DNA of 64,000 nucleotides from Kiloniellaceae bacterium (GTDB taxonomy: Bacteria; Pseudomonadota; Alphaproteobacteria; Kiloniellales; J153). Below, one piece after another: positions 8,579 to 17,209 of this stretch (within the stretch, counting starts at the first letter, position 1; the number at the start of each line of letters is the position of its first letter). The stretch lies in the NCBI GenBank assembly GCA_021776095.1, contig JAJFGO010000059.1, forward strand, positions 1 to 64,000, written 5' to 3'. Under the pieces are notes generated by a model. The model worked only from the letters and a program-made list of their open reading frames with translations, was not told where the DNA came from and did no database searches. The translations under genes were made by a program, and so were the position numbers.

Positions 8579-9598
8579 TCATTCTGATGGCGACGCCCGG
8601 CCTTCGTAGAGATCGCGGCCTTCGACCAAGGCACGGATCTTGGCGTCGGCAATGCTTCGCTTGAGCATCCAGAAACCGCAGTCCGGATGTATGTAGCGGA
8701 TGCGCTCCCGCCCCAGCAACTCGGCGGCGCGCTGGAGCGACTTGGCGATCCAGTCGGCGCTCTCCACCTCGGTGCGCTTGACGTCGACGACTCCCAGGCC
8801 GATACCGATTTCCGGGCGCAGATCCTTGAACGCGGCGACCTCCGCCACCGGGCGATGGGCCATTTCCATGACGATGTGGTCGACCTTCAGCGCATTGAGA
8901 AAATTGATGAGCTTCGCCCAGGTCCCGCTTTGCACACTCTGTCCGCCATAGTTACCGAAACAGAGGTGGATCGCCGGTGTGGTCTCGACCGCGGAGAGCA
9001 CGACATTGGCGGCTTCGGCGGCCCATTCCCATTCTTCCGGATGACCGGGTAGGTTCGCCTCGTCGATCTGGATAACCTCGGCATCGAGGTGCGCGACTTG
9101 TTCAGCCAAAGCCTCGGCGATGGCCATGGCCAGCGCCGGCGTGCTGCCGTAGTGCCGATCCGACAGAGTCTTGGCCAGCATGTGCGGCCCGGTCAGGGTG
9201 AACTTGAGGGGCCGAGTCGCGAGCGCCGTCGCGCGGGCGCAGGCCGCCGGCAAGTCCAGGGACCCGCCGTTCAGTGGGCCATCGACGATACCGGCCGGCC
9301 GCGCGCGAAAGCCCATGCCCGGCCGGGCGCGAAAGTCCTGGATTTCCTTGAAGGTGAGGTCCGTGCGCACGCCGGCCATGGGGCGTACAAAATATTCGAT
9401 CATCCCATTGGTCTCAGGGTGGTTTACGTCGAACCGATACAGCTCGCCGTCGCAAACGAGATCGATACCGGCGAGCTCCTGTGTGTGCAGAACGACCCGC
9501 GTCGCGTCGGCCAAGGCTTGCTCGCTGGGAGCGGCCACCAGCCAGTCCGGCACCGGATAGGAGCCGACGACGGTCGTCAGAATACGCGGCCCTGCCAG
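8579..9598 (-). CDS. MetE C-terminal-like cobalamin-independent methyltransferase
   Basis: Homologous to the catalytic, zinc-binding C-terminal half of methionine synthase MetE. The zinc ligands are all seen: His and Cys of IHLCFGNYGG, Glu of VMEMAHRP and Cys of HPDCGFW. The protein is about 339 residues, so the N-terminal MetE half is absent, as in stand-alone MetE-like proteins that act with other methyl donors. The start is odd: the first in-frame GTG (9553) would remove the conserved RILTTVVGSYP strand. CTG at 9598-9596 lies 9 bases after AAGGA and restores it, giving MAGPRILTTVVGSYP; no ATG, GTG or TTG is in frame between it and the upstream stop. It is divergent from the permease at 9689 across a candidate operator. 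Confidence 0.85.
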   Translation of the reverse strand: MAGPRILTTVVGSYPVPDWLVAAPSEQALADATRVVLHTQELAGIDLVCDGELYRFDVNHPETNGMIEYFVRPMAGVRTDLTFKEIQDFRARPGMGFRARPAGIVDGPLNGGSLDLPAACARATALATRPLKFTLTGPHMLAKTLSDRHYGSTPALAMAIAEALAEQVAHLDAEVIQIDEANLPGHPEEWEWAAEAANVVLSAVETTPAIHLCFGNYGGQSVQSGTWAKLINFLNALKVDHIVMEMAHRPVAEVAAFKDLRPEIGIGLGVVDVKRTEVESADWIAKSLQRAAELLGRERIRYIHPDCGFWMLKRSIADAKIRALVEGRDLYEGRASPSE

Positions 9599-9654
9599 GT
9601 CACTAAATCCTTTCCCGTCCGGTCGCTCTTGACCTTCGAGCGGTGGGCGATGAT

Positions 9655-9669
9655 TATCTATCTAGTTAC
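9655..9669. promoter_or_regulatory. Candidate TetR operator, degenerate copy
   Basis: TATCTATCTAGTTAC matches the site at 14008 (TAACCATATAGTTAC) in 12 of 15 positions; the right arm GTTAC is intact, the left arm is altered. It lies in the divergent interval between the MetE-like gene and the permease/TetR operon. Confidence 0.4.
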
Positions 9670-9688
9670 TTAATTGGGCAAGTCGATC

Positions 9689-10555
9689 ATGTCGCAACAA
9701 GCTTCTGGCGGCCGGCGGAATGACCGGCCGACCATGCCAAATTCGATCGCCGAGCCGGGCGCGGCTCAGGGTGGACCTGGCTGGATTTCCGATAGTATCG
9801 CGTTTCTGGCGCGTTATTGGATCGCTATTGCCGCGCACTTGGCAGTGGTGCTGGCTTGGCAGCTTTGGGTCACCCTTGGCGAGGTTCCCAAGTATGTCAT
9901 GCCGAGTCCGCTGGCCACCCTCGGCGCCCTCTGGGACAGTTACGATTGGGTCCACAACACACTGGTGACTGCCGGCGAGATCCTGTCGGGGTATGCGGTC
10001 GCCGTCGTGTTCGGGGTTGGCGTGGCCTTGCTTTCTTCCTGGTCGCGGATCGTCGACCAGGCGGTGATGCCGCTCATGATTAGCCTGAACATGATCCCGA
10101 AGGTGGCTCTGGGGCCGCTTTTCATTGTTTGGTTCTCCTATGGATTCCTGCCGAACGTTCTGATCGTGTTTGCGATCTGCGTGTTACCGATCCTGCTCAC
10201 GACAGCGCGTGGCCTACGGGAGGTTGAGCCGGACCTGCTGGATCTCGTTCGCTCTTTGAAGGGGTCGCGCTGGCAGATATTTCTGAAGATCCAGCTGCCG
10301 GGCTCACTTCCCTATGTTTTCTCGGGCATGAAGGTCGCCACCGTCTTAGCCGTCGCCGGCGCCGTCGTCGGGGAGTTCATTGCCTCCGAGGAGGGCCTCG
10401 GCTACCTGATGCTGCAAGTGCAGGTGACACTGGATACCGCCGCGATGTTCATGGCGGTGCTGCTGATTACGCTCATCGGCGTTGTTCTGTATGGCCTGGT
10501 CCAAATTCTGGAGCACCTGACCGTCGCCCGTGACAGCCGCATCGCGACGGTTTGA
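9689..10555 (+). CDS. TauC/SsuC-like ABC transporter permease
   Basis: An inner-membrane permease of the BPD_transp_1 family (nitrate/sulfonate/taurine/thiamine-precursor group). It carries the coupling motif region DLLDLVRSLKGSRWQIFLKIQLPGSLPYVFSG in full form. ATG 9689 is preferred over an in-frame TTG at 9674. The TetR gene follows after 6 bp. No ATPase or binding protein is adjacent; the cluster's only ATPase is at 19428 and its two binding proteins are at 14329 and 17365, so components are probably shared. Confidence 0.9.
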   Translation: MSQQASGGRRNDRPTMPNSIAEPGAAQGGPGWISDSIAFLARYWIAIAAHLAVVLAWQLWVTLGEVPKYVMPSPLATLGALWDSYDWVHNTLVTAGEILSGYAVAVVFGVGVALLSSWSRIVDQAVMPLMISLNMIPKVALGPLFIVWFSYGFLPNVLIVFAICVLPILLTTARGLREVEPDLLDLVRSLKGSRWQIFLKIQLPGSLPYVFSGMKVATVLAVAGAVVGEFIASEEGLGYLMLQVQVTLDTAAMFMAVLLITLIGVVLYGLVQILEHLTVARDSRIATV

Positions 10556-10561
10556 GTCTTC

Positions 10562-11239
10562 ATGCCCGTGCCTGTAAAAGCGCCAGCCAAAGAGGTGCAA
10601 GTCAAACAGGCAGGGGCCAAACAAGCGCAGGCTCGCGACCCGGAGCGCACCCGCGGGCACATCCTCGCAGCGGCGCGTAAGGCCTTCGCCCGGTACGGCC
10701 TGGCTGGCGCGCGCGTCGACGCGATCGCGGAGGCGGCCCGCGCTAACAAGCGCATGATCTATTACTACTTCACCGACAAGGAAGGCCTGTTCCTCGCCAC
10801 GCTGGAGCAAATTTACGCCGAACTCGGCGCGGCAAGCGAGGCTCTCGACCTTGAGGCAGATCCGGAAACCGCCCTTGCGCGCTATGTTGACTTCATTTGG
10901 ACCTATTATCTCGACCACCCGGACGCGATCGCGATCCTCAATAGCGAGAACCTACACGGCGGTCGCCATTTGCGGCACTCGAGCCGTGTGCGTCAGATCG
11001 AAGTTCCCTTTGTCGACAAATTGAGCGGGATGCTTGAGCGAGGTGTTGAAGCCGGCGTTTTCCGGCCCGGCCTCGATGCCGTCGCGCTGCATATTACCGT
11101 GGTTGCTTTGGCCTATTTCTTCCTCGGCAACAATATCACGCTCTCGATTTTTTTCGACCGCGACCTTTCGAGCCCCGCAGCACGACGCGCCTGGCGGCGG
11201 CATATGCAGTCAACTTTGAAGGCCATGCTCGCAGCCTAG
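10562..11239 (+). CDS. TetR-family transcriptional regulator
   Basis: A 225-residue repressor of the RutR/YcdC-like TetR group. The helix-turn-helix runs from TRGHILAAARKAFARYGLAG to RVDAIAEAARANKRM and IYYYFTDKEGLF. The C-terminal domain (LARYVDFIWTYYLDHPDAIAILNSENLHGGRH) closely resembles that of the TetR at 15473. It is the second gene of the operon behind the candidate operator at 9655, so autoregulation is likely. A positively charged, Ala/Gln-rich tail of about 20 residues precedes the DNA-binding domain. Confidence 0.93.
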   Translation: MPVPVKAPAKEVQVKQAGAKQAQARDPERTRGHILAAARKAFARYGLAGARVDAIAEAARANKRMIYYYFTDKEGLFLATLEQIYAELGAASEALDLEADPETALARYVDFIWTYYLDHPDAIAILNSENLHGGRHLRHSSRVRQIEVPFVDKLSGMLERGVEAGVFRPGLDAVALHITVVALAYFFLGNNITLSIFFDRDLSSPAARRAWRRHMQSTLKAMLAA

Positions 11240-11285
11240 GTATTGGCTTTCAACTTGTTGTCCGTTCGGCCCTTCGGAAATTGAC

Positions 11286-12119
11286 CTAGCCGAACTCGGG
11301 GCCGGCCGCTACTAGGTAAGCGGCAGGATCGGAACGCGGCGCGGGCCCTCTCGCCATGCGCCGAAATTGCCGCTCTGGCACGAATCCATAAGCTTCGAGA
11401 AATCCGGTCAGTCCCTGGGCTTCCTCGCAGGCATCGATAATGACGGGCCGGGCTCCGTCCAACTTCTGAAGCAGCGCACTCAAGACTGCTTGGGCATTTT
11501 CCTGTGACGCGGCAACAAGAGGCCCTATGTGATGCGCGGCGCGCCCGTCGCGCGAGAGGGCGAAGGCCTTCTCCATTGTGGCGGCCGGTCCGCGCTGGAT
11601 CAGCCTGCGTAGCAGCGCGGGGCGCGCGAAACCGATAGCCTGCGCATCGAGGCGGCAGATCTCATTGAGCTCGAGCTCTGGCACGCCGCAACGGGGTGCG
11701 CGTGAAAACGCCCATGTTGACGGCTTTCGGCGCCAACGTTTCAGGCGGGCGACGATTTGAAAGCCAAGCTGGCTGTAGATGGGCTCGCCCTCGGGCGTGG
11801 CGTCCAATTGTGGCAGCAGGTCGCGCCTCGCGCTTTCGTTCATAGCCGCCGTCGCGAGGCGGCCCGCAAAGCCTTGGCCCCGCGCCCGCTCCGCGGTCAG
11901 CACCATGGAGATCCAGGCCGTATTTGGCGGGTAGGGCAGGAGTGCCGCACTGGCGGCCACCGCTCCACCTTGGCGCATGCCCCAGACTAAGCCCTGATCG
12001 AAGAAGATTCGCCAATCGGCTTCGGTTTGATTCCAGTGTGCTTGGGTTGAAAGCGCGAGACAGTCGGGCAAATCCGCAAGCGTTAGCAACTCCACCGCCG
12101 CCTGATCAGAACTTACCAT
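11286..12119 (-). CDS. GNAT-family N-acetyltransferase
   Basis: A protein of about 277 residues with an N-terminal GNAT domain: ISMVLTAERARGQGFAGRL is the acetyl-CoA pyrophosphate-binding R/QxxGxG/A segment, followed by a typical strand-helix end (PIYSQLGFQI). The C-terminal half looks like a second, more degenerate acetyltransferase domain. ATG 12119 overlaps the end of the upstream epimerase by 14 bp; the frame is open to 12149. It is the last gene of the PhyH-epimerase-GNAT operon. Acceptor unknown. Confidence 0.82.
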   Translation of the reverse strand: MVSSDQAAVELLTLADLPDCLALSTQAHWNQTEADWRIFFDQGLVWGMRQGGAVAASAALLPYPPNTAWISMVLTAERARGQGFAGRLATAAMNESARRDLLPQLDATPEGEPIYSQLGFQIVARLKRWRRKPSTWAFSRAPRCGVPELELNEICRLDAQAIGFARPALLRRLIQRGPAATMEKAFALSRDGRAAHHIGPLVAASQENAQAVLSALLQKLDGARPVIIDACEEAQGLTGFLEAYGFVPERQFRRMARGPAPRSDPAAYLVAAGPEFG

Positions 12120-13167
12120 CGCGCACTTGAAATCCGGTCGGCTTGCCAAGCGACGGCAAGCCGCGCTGAAGCCAATCCGCTTGCCAGTCTATGAGGCGCT
12201 TCAGAGGCACGGTCGGCGGACCAAAGAGCCGGGCGGCCGCGCTGGCGTCGTTCAGCCAACCGGTCTTGGCCTCCTCGCCGGCTATCCGCACCTCGACCCC
12301 GAAGCGCGCGGCGAACTCTCCGGCTAGGTCGCGGATCGAGACGATTTCCGGTCCCGTCACGTTGAGGGGCGTGGTCGGCGTGGTCACGTGGCGCAGGGCG
12401 CGCAGAATCTGGCTGTTGGCGTCGCCTTGCCAGATGACGTTCGCGTGTCCCATGGTGACATCGACCGCTTGGCGCGCCAGGACCAGAGACCCGACGTCAT
12501 GCAGCACGCCGTAGCGCAGGTCGATGGCGTAGTTCAGGCGAATCAGCCGGCCCGGCGTGCCGTGATTGATCGAGCCGTACTCGAACATCCGCTCGCGCGC
12601 CAGGCACGACCAGGCATATTCCCCAGGCGGTGGGTTGGGCGGCACGGCTTCCGTTGGGCCGCCGGCGTTCACAACGACAAAGGGGTAGACGCATCCGGTC
12701 GAGAGCGCGACGATCCGCGAATTCGTAAAGCGCTCGGCGACGCGCGCAGGGGCGAGTGCGTTCATCGCCCAGGTCAGAGATTCGGAACCGGAGGAGCCGA
12801 ACTTGCGGCCGGCCATGTAGATGACGTTCGCCACCTCTGGCAAGCTTTGCAGTGCTTTCCGATCGAGCAGATCGCAGGCGATGGCCTCAACCCCATGACC
12901 CGCCAAGGCATCCGGTAGGCCTGGCTCCGAGAAGCGCGCGACGGCGATGACCCGCTTGTCGGGCGCGGCGCGCTTGGCCAGGCGACACAGTGTCGGCCCC
13001 ATCTTGCCACCAGCACCCAAAACCATGATGTCGCCGTCGACAGCCTCAAGATCCGCAACGAGCGCCGCGGAGGGGCGAGTCAACAGGTCCTCAAGCGCCG
13101 CGGCATCCTCAATGCGCTCGGGCAGCCCGACCGTGTCGGAAATCTGCTTAGTCACCGAAGCATCCAT
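12106..13167 (-). CDS. NAD-dependent epimerase/dehydratase-like protein
   Basis: A 353-residue Rossmann protein of the extended short-chain dehydrogenase type. IMVLGAGGKMG is the NAD-binding glycine motif near residue 50, NVIYMAGRKFG is the following strand, and ALSTGCVYPF carries the catalytic Ser/Thr position. The usual YxxxK is present as the altered YAWSCLARERMFEY, where Arg takes the Lys position, so catalysis may differ from classic epimerases. It sits between the PhyH dioxygenase (18-bp gap) and the GNAT gene and is surely co-transcribed with both. Confidence 0.83.
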   Translation of the reverse strand: MDASVTKQISDTVGLPERIEDAAALEDLLTRPSAALVADLEAVDGDIMVLGAGGKMGPTLCRLAKRAAPDKRVIAVARFSEPGLPDALAGHGVEAIACDLLDRKALQSLPEVANVIYMAGRKFGSSGSESLTWAMNALAPARVAERFTNSRIVALSTGCVYPFVVVNAGGPTEAVPPNPPPGEYAWSCLARERMFEYGSINHGTPGRLIRLNYAIDLRYGVLHDVGSLVLARQAVDVTMGHANVIWQGDANSQILRALRHVTTPTTPLNVTGPEIVSIRDLAGEFAARFGVEVRIAGEEAKTGWLNDASAAARLFGPPTVPLKRLIDWQADWLQRGLPSLGKPTGFQVRDGKF

Positions 13168-13185
13168 GTCAACATCATCGCCATT

Positions 13186-13989
13186 TTAGGTCACCTGGAG
13201 AACGAGTGAACGATCATAGGGCAGCGCGGGGGTGGCGAAAACCACGTCATTTCGAACGTAGTGAAAGGCGCAGGCCCGCCGCCACCGATTGGACCGGTTG
13301 TCGCCGGACCGATGGACGGTCCCACCATGATGGAATGAGACACCGCCCTTCGGCACTGGGGCGGCGCGCATCTCGATCCGCGCAACCTCCGCTTCGTCGA
13401 TCTGAAGGTCGAAAGGCCGGGATTCCGGCGCGGCATGGGGCAGGACCGGTCCCAGTTGCGTGGCGCGTGCGTAACGCAGGCATCCATTCTCCTCATCCGC
13501 GTCGTCCAGTGCGATCCAGGCCGTAACGACGCCCTCGGGATCGCTCGGGCCAAAGTAGAAATTGTCCTGATGCGCGGGCTTTGGCCCGCCGCCGTGCGGC
13601 GGCTTGAAGAAAATCTGGCTGAAATAGACGGAGACACCGACGCCGATCAGCGCCTCGACGTGCCCGACAAGACCGGAGTCCTTGGCGAGTGCCGTGAAGA
13701 ACGGGCGGTTCATGTGCGGATTGTCCAGCTTGCGCAATACCGTAGCGTCGGCCACACCGCCGTCGAGGTACCAACGGCGTTTCTCCTCCGACATGGCCGC
13801 CAGGGCCTCCTCGGCCCAGCCGGAGATATTGGCGATGGCCTCGTTCATGCGTTCCAAGGGGAAGAGACGCCGAATCGTGGCGTGCCCATCCGCTTTGTCG
13901 CGCGCCACGAAGTCGGCCCAGGCCACCGCCTTTCCGGCGCATTGCTGATTTTCCGTTTTCGAATTCTGCGAAGCGAAGTTGGCCGTCAT
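13186..13989 (-). CDS. Phytanoyl-CoA dioxygenase (PhyH)-family protein
   Basis: A 267-residue Fe(II)/2-oxoglutarate-dependent dioxygenase. The iron ligands are visible as HxD in PAHQDNFYFGP and a distal His in GGTVHRSGDNRS, followed by an Arg-rich strand that would hold 2-oxoglutarate. PhyH proteins hydroxylate diverse small molecules. It is the first gene of a three-gene operon. A TAAC-N6-GTTA palindrome starts 19 bp upstream of the ATG, in promoter position, so TetR control is likely. Confidence 0.88.
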   Translation of the reverse strand: MTANFASQNSKTENQQCAGKAVAWADFVARDKADGHATIRRLFPLERMNEAIANISGWAEEALAAMSEEKRRWYLDGGVADATVLRKLDNPHMNRPFFTALAKDSGLVGHVEALIGVGVSVYFSQIFFKPPHGGGPKPAHQDNFYFGPSDPEGVVTAWIALDDADEENGCLRYARATQLGPVLPHAAPESRPFDLQIDEAEVARIEMRAAPVPKGGVSFHHGGTVHRSGDNRSNRWRRACAFHYVRNDVVFATPALPYDRSLVLQVT

Positions 13990-14007
13990 TTTTCGATCTT
14001 AATTAAC

Positions 14008-14021
14008 TAACCATATAGTTA
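14008..14021. promoter_or_regulatory. Candidate TetR operator TAAC-N6-GTTA
   Basis: TAACCATATAGTTA: perfect 4-bp arms around 6 bp, in an AT-rich promoter-like stretch immediately upstream of the PhyH operon. Same pattern as 15412-15427 and 19292-19309. Confidence 0.6.
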
Positions 14022-14022
14022 C

Positions 14023-14328
14023 AAACTTGAGAACTCAGGTCAATGTCCTGTTGTCACATGCCCCTCGGCCAGACGACGAGAGAGACAGCGACCGGGAGCG
14101 CCTAGATCAAAATCGTCTCGGATCGAAACGATCCGGGACGCGCCTCATGATTCAATTCAATACGTTTGGCGCACGAGGCACCCGTCGCACCGTTCCGCGG
14201 CAGTGCCGTCCCGCGTTCGGCGTTGGGCATGAACATCCGGAAAAGTGGGCTTCACTATTCTGGGTCATGCTCGGTATTTCAACTTAGGCAAGGCGCTATG
14301 GATCGGATTGTGGCGATCCGACCTTGAC
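14023..14328. other. Intergenic region with two hairpins
   Basis: About 300 bp between the divergent-facing PhyH promoter and the 3' end of the NMT1 gene. No convincing gene. A strong hairpin lies at 14114-14140 (CGTCTCGGATCG / CGATCCGGGACG, 12 bp with one G-T pair, AAA loop); it looks like the dispersed palindromes common between alphaproteobacterial genes. A weaker one, TCGGAT / ATCCGA at 14303-14321, lies just 3' of the NMT1 gene. Confidence 0.5.
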
Positions 14329-15330
14329 CTAAGGCGTCGGCAACTTGATCGAGGCGTCTATATACGCGTTGGTGACAGCCTTCATGACATCAAAGGGTTC
14401 TTCGATGTCGAAGTAGGTGGCAATCAAATCGTAGTCGGATTTGAGGCGTTCTTCGTCGAAATAACCAAGCCCCTTGGTCTTCGAGGTCTCATCGGTCATG
14501 AGCTCGACGACCAAACCCCAGTTCTGCAGCTCGTTTTCCTTCTTCAGCCCAGTGTTCGCGTTGACTAGAGCATCAATGCAGGGACCGGGCGTCTTTACAC
14601 AGGCCGCGAAGGCGCGCTGCGTCACGGCCACAAAGTTTTGGACCGCATCGGAATTGTCTTTCAGAAAGGCGCCGTTGACGATGATCGAGTTGCCGTAGGG
14701 GTTGATCCCGTATTCGTTCCAGGCGAAGAAGCCCATATCATCGCCGAGCTCGCGCTTGAAAATGTGGTGGATGTTGTAGAACGAGGTCGTGACATCGATC
14801 GCACCGGCCTTGAGACCCGCCAGCTTGGCATTCGGCTGGACATTCACCCACTTAACTGATTTTGGGTCCATACCGACGGCTTTAGCCAACGCCGGCCACA
14901 TGGCGCGTGCGGCGTCCCACGGCGGGTTGCCGATCTTCTTGCCGGCGAAGCCTTTGACATCCTTGATGCCCGAGGACTTCAGCCAATACATACCATAGGG
15001 CGAGTTGGCGTAGATATTCATGACCGCCACGAAGTCGGCGCCCTTGCCCTTGGCCACCAGCGCGGTACCTAGGTCGGCGAGGCCAATCTGTGTTTCGCCG
15101 ATGCCCGTTCGCTGCGCCGCCATCGTCGAGCCCTTGCCCTGTTCGATATTCAGGTCGAGCCCGGCTGCGTCGTACCAGCCTTCCTGCTTGGCATAATAGT
15201 AGGGGGCGTGATCGCCACCGGCGATCCAGTTCAGTACGAAATCGATTTCGGTCGCCGCCTTGGCCTCGCCGACCGATAGCAGGGCCAAGGCCGCTAGGGC
15301 GGCACAGTACTGTTTTTTGATCCCGTTCAT
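14329..15330 (-). CDS. NMT1/THI5-like ABC substrate-binding protein 1
   Basis: A 333-residue periplasmic binding protein with a Sec signal (about 25 residues, ending VGEAKA). The mature protein has the NMT1/SsuA-type start IDFVLNWIAGGDHAPYYYAKQEGWYDAAGLDLNIEQGKGS, typical of binding proteins for pyrimidine-like thiamine precursors, sulfonates and related compounds. It is divergent from a TetR gene with a perfect candidate operator in between. It is a paralogue of the binding protein at 17365. Confidence 0.9.
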   Translation of the reverse strand: MNGIKKQYCAALAALALLSVGEAKAATEIDFVLNWIAGGDHAPYYYAKQEGWYDAAGLDLNIEQGKGSTMAAQRTGIGETQIGLADLGTALVAKGKGADFVAVMNIYANSPYGMYWLKSSGIKDVKGFAGKKIGNPPWDAARAMWPALAKAVGMDPKSVKWVNVQPNAKLAGLKAGAIDVTTSFYNIHHIFKRELGDDMGFFAWNEYGINPYGNSIIVNGAFLKDNSDAVQNFVAVTQRAFAACVKTPGPCIDALVNANTGLKKENELQNWGLVVELMTDETSKTKGLGYFDEERLKSDYDLIATYFDIEEPFDVMKAVTNAYIDASIKLPTP

Positions 15331-15411
15331 GACGATCTCCCTGATAGCTCGCCGCGACGGCGCATCGCCAGCGAGCGTGGCCGCAGCCGGAAGCAGCTCA
15401 ACTGCAGACTT

Positions 15412-15427
15412 GTAACCAAATGGTTAC
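15412..15427. promoter_or_regulatory. Candidate TetR operator GTAACC-N4-GGTTAC
   Basis: GTAACCAAATGGTTAC has perfect 6-bp arms. It is in the 142-bp divergent interval between the NMT1-like gene and the TetR gene at 15473, placed to repress both. Confidence 0.68.
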
Positions 15428-15472
15428 TCAGCATAATGAGCAGGCGAATATGCTGTCAACCGGGGAGCGAGG

Positions 15473-16141
15473 ATGGCAGACGTGGTGAGAGCGAAGGCGG
15501 CTGCGGCGGGCCCGGAAAGGACGCCGGTAAAGCGCGACCCTGAGCGGTCCCGCCGGCAAATCCTGGAGGCGGCGACGGCCGAGTTCTCGCGGCTAGGCCT
15601 TGGCGGCACGCGTGTCAACGAGGTGGCCGACCGCGCTGGCGCCAACAAGCGCATGCTCTACCACTACTTCGGCAACAAGGAGGATCTTTTCCTCGCGGTC
15701 CTGGAGAACACCTACGAGACCATACGCCGCGCCGAGGCTGCGCTCAGCTTGAGTGACATGGAGCCCGAAGCCGGGATGCGCAAGCTGATCACCTTCACTT
15801 GGCAGCACTTTCTCGAATATCCGGATTTCATCAGCCTGCTGAACTCGGAGAACCTGCATCAGGCACGGCACCTCAAGCGCTCGAGCAAGATCCGCGAGAT
15901 GCACTCGCCGCTGATCGACATGATCAGCGATCTGCTTCGCCGTGGCGCGAAAGCAAAGGTCTTTCGCAACGACGTCGATCCGGTTCAGCTCTATATCTCT
16001 ATCGCCGCTCTCGGCTTCTTCTACTTCTCCAATCGCCACACCCTCTCCACCATCTTCGGCCGCGACCTCATGGCCGAAAAGAACCTGGAGGCTCGCAGCA
16101 TGCATATCATGGACGTGGTGCTGGGCTATCTCAGGCCCTAG
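15473..16141 (+). CDS. TetR-family transcriptional regulator
   Basis: A 222-residue TetR repressor, a close paralogue of the one at 10562: the same RDPER-x-R-x-x-IL entry, recognition helix GANKRMLYHYFGNKEDLF, and the C-terminal stretch HFLEYPDFISLLNSENLHQARH. A GGGGAGCGAGG purine run precedes ATG 15473. It is followed at 15 bp by the DapA-like gene. Ligand is unknown; paralogy within one cluster suggests two related or sequential inducers. Confidence 0.93.
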   Translation: MADVVRAKAAAAGPERTPVKRDPERSRRQILEAATAEFSRLGLGGTRVNEVADRAGANKRMLYHYFGNKEDLFLAVLENTYETIRRAEAALSLSDMEPEAGMRKLITFTWQHFLEYPDFISLLNSENLHQARHLKRSSKIREMHSPLIDMISDLLRRGAKAKVFRNDVDPVQLYISIAALGFFYFSNRHTLSTIFGRDLMAEKNLEARSMHIMDVVLGYLRP

Positions 16142-16156
16142 CGGCGGCAGGGCGCC

Positions 16157-17209
16157 ATGCCGTTGCATTGGAGCGATCTGCCAGAGCCCTTGATGACCCG
16201 TCTGCGCGCGGGCTGCGTGATCCCGGCTCATCCTCTGGCCTTGACCGAGAGCCGCAGGCTGGATGTGCGGCGCCAGCGCGCGCTCACTCGCTACTACCTC
16301 GACGCCGGTGCCGGAGGTCTCGCGGTCGGCGTGCACACCACGCAGTTCGCGATCCGCGAAGCCGGCCTGTACGAGCCGGTCCTGCGCGCCGCCGCGGAGG
16401 CCGCCGAAACGCGGCCCTTGATTAAGATCGCCGGTGTGTGCGGCAAGACCGAACAGGCACGCCGCGAAGCCATAATTGCGCGCGACCTTGGCTATCATGC
16501 CGGGTTGCTGTCTCTTGCCGCGATGACGGAGGCGAGCGAGGATGAGCTTGTCGCCCATTGCCGAACGCTCGCCGACGAGATCCCGCTTGTCGGGTTTTAC
16601 CTTCAGCGTGCTGTCGGCGGCCGCAATCTCTCAGCAAGTTTCTGGCGGCGATTTGCCGAGATCGATAACGTGATCGCGATTAAGATGGCGCCCTTCGATC
16701 GTTATCGCACAATCGATGTCGTGCGCGGAGTGGCCGAGGCGCGGGCCGAAGATCGCGTGTCGCTTTACACCGGCAACGACGATCATATCCTGTTGGATCT
16801 ATTGACGCCCTATCGCGTGACCCGCAACGGTGACAAAGTAACCTTGCGGATTGTGGGTGGCCTGCTCGGCCAATGGTCGGTCTGGACCAAGGCTGCGGTG
16901 GAATTACTTGAGCGAGCGCACAAGGCGGCCCACGAAGGCATCGTTCCAGCCGACTTACTTACCCTAGATGCGCAGCTAACGGACGCAAATGGCGCACTCT
17001 TCGACGTGCACAACGGCTTTAGCGGCTGCATCGCCGGTTGCCACGAAGTTCTACGCCGCCAGGGGTTGCTGGAGAACATCGTTCTGCTCGACCCCAACGA
17101 GGGACTGGGGCCCGGCCAGACGGCCGAACTCGACCGCGTGATCCACGCCTATCCCGATCTCAACGACAATGCATTCGTCGCCGCCAACCTCGAGAGATGG
17201 TTGTCATGA
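16157..17209 (+). CDS. Dihydrodipicolinate synthase/N-acetylneuraminate lyase-family protein
   Basis: A 350-residue class I aldolase-fold (TIM barrel) enzyme. The Schiff-base Lys is in VIAIKMAPFDRYRT and the conserved Tyr in VGFYLQRAVGG, about 40 residues before it. GAGGLAVGVHTTQFAIRE takes the place of the usual G-T-E loop, so the substrate differs from that of true DapA. Such enzymes cleave or form 2-oxo acid aldols, or dehydrate sugar acids. It belongs to the TetR transcription unit. Its last codon overlaps a short unidentified reading frame starting at 17206. Confidence 0.88.
   Translation: MPLHWSDLPEPLMTRLRAGCVIPAHPLALTESRRLDVRRQRALTRYYLDAGAGGLAVGVHTTQFAIREAGLYEPVLRAAAEAAETRPLIKIAGVCGKTEQARREAIIARDLGYHAGLLSLAAMTEASEDELVAHCRTLADEIPLVGFYLQRAVGGRNLSASFWRRFAEIDNVIAIKMAPFDRYRTIDVVRGVAEARAEDRVSLYTGNDDHILLDLLTPYRVTRNGDKVTLRIVGGLLGQWSVWTKAAVELLERAHKAAHEGIVPADLLTLDAQLTDANGALFDVHNGFSGCIAGCHEVLRRQGLLENIVLLDPNEGLGPGQTAELDRVIHAYPDLNDNAFVAANLERWLS

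Noticed and set aside
14114-14140. Hairpin as a terminator
   Set aside because: No T-run and no gene ends just upstream in either direction; more like a dispersed palindrome.
15593-16558. 321-codon open frame on the minus strand
   Set aside because: Opposite the TetR and DapA-like genes, both of which have clear motifs.
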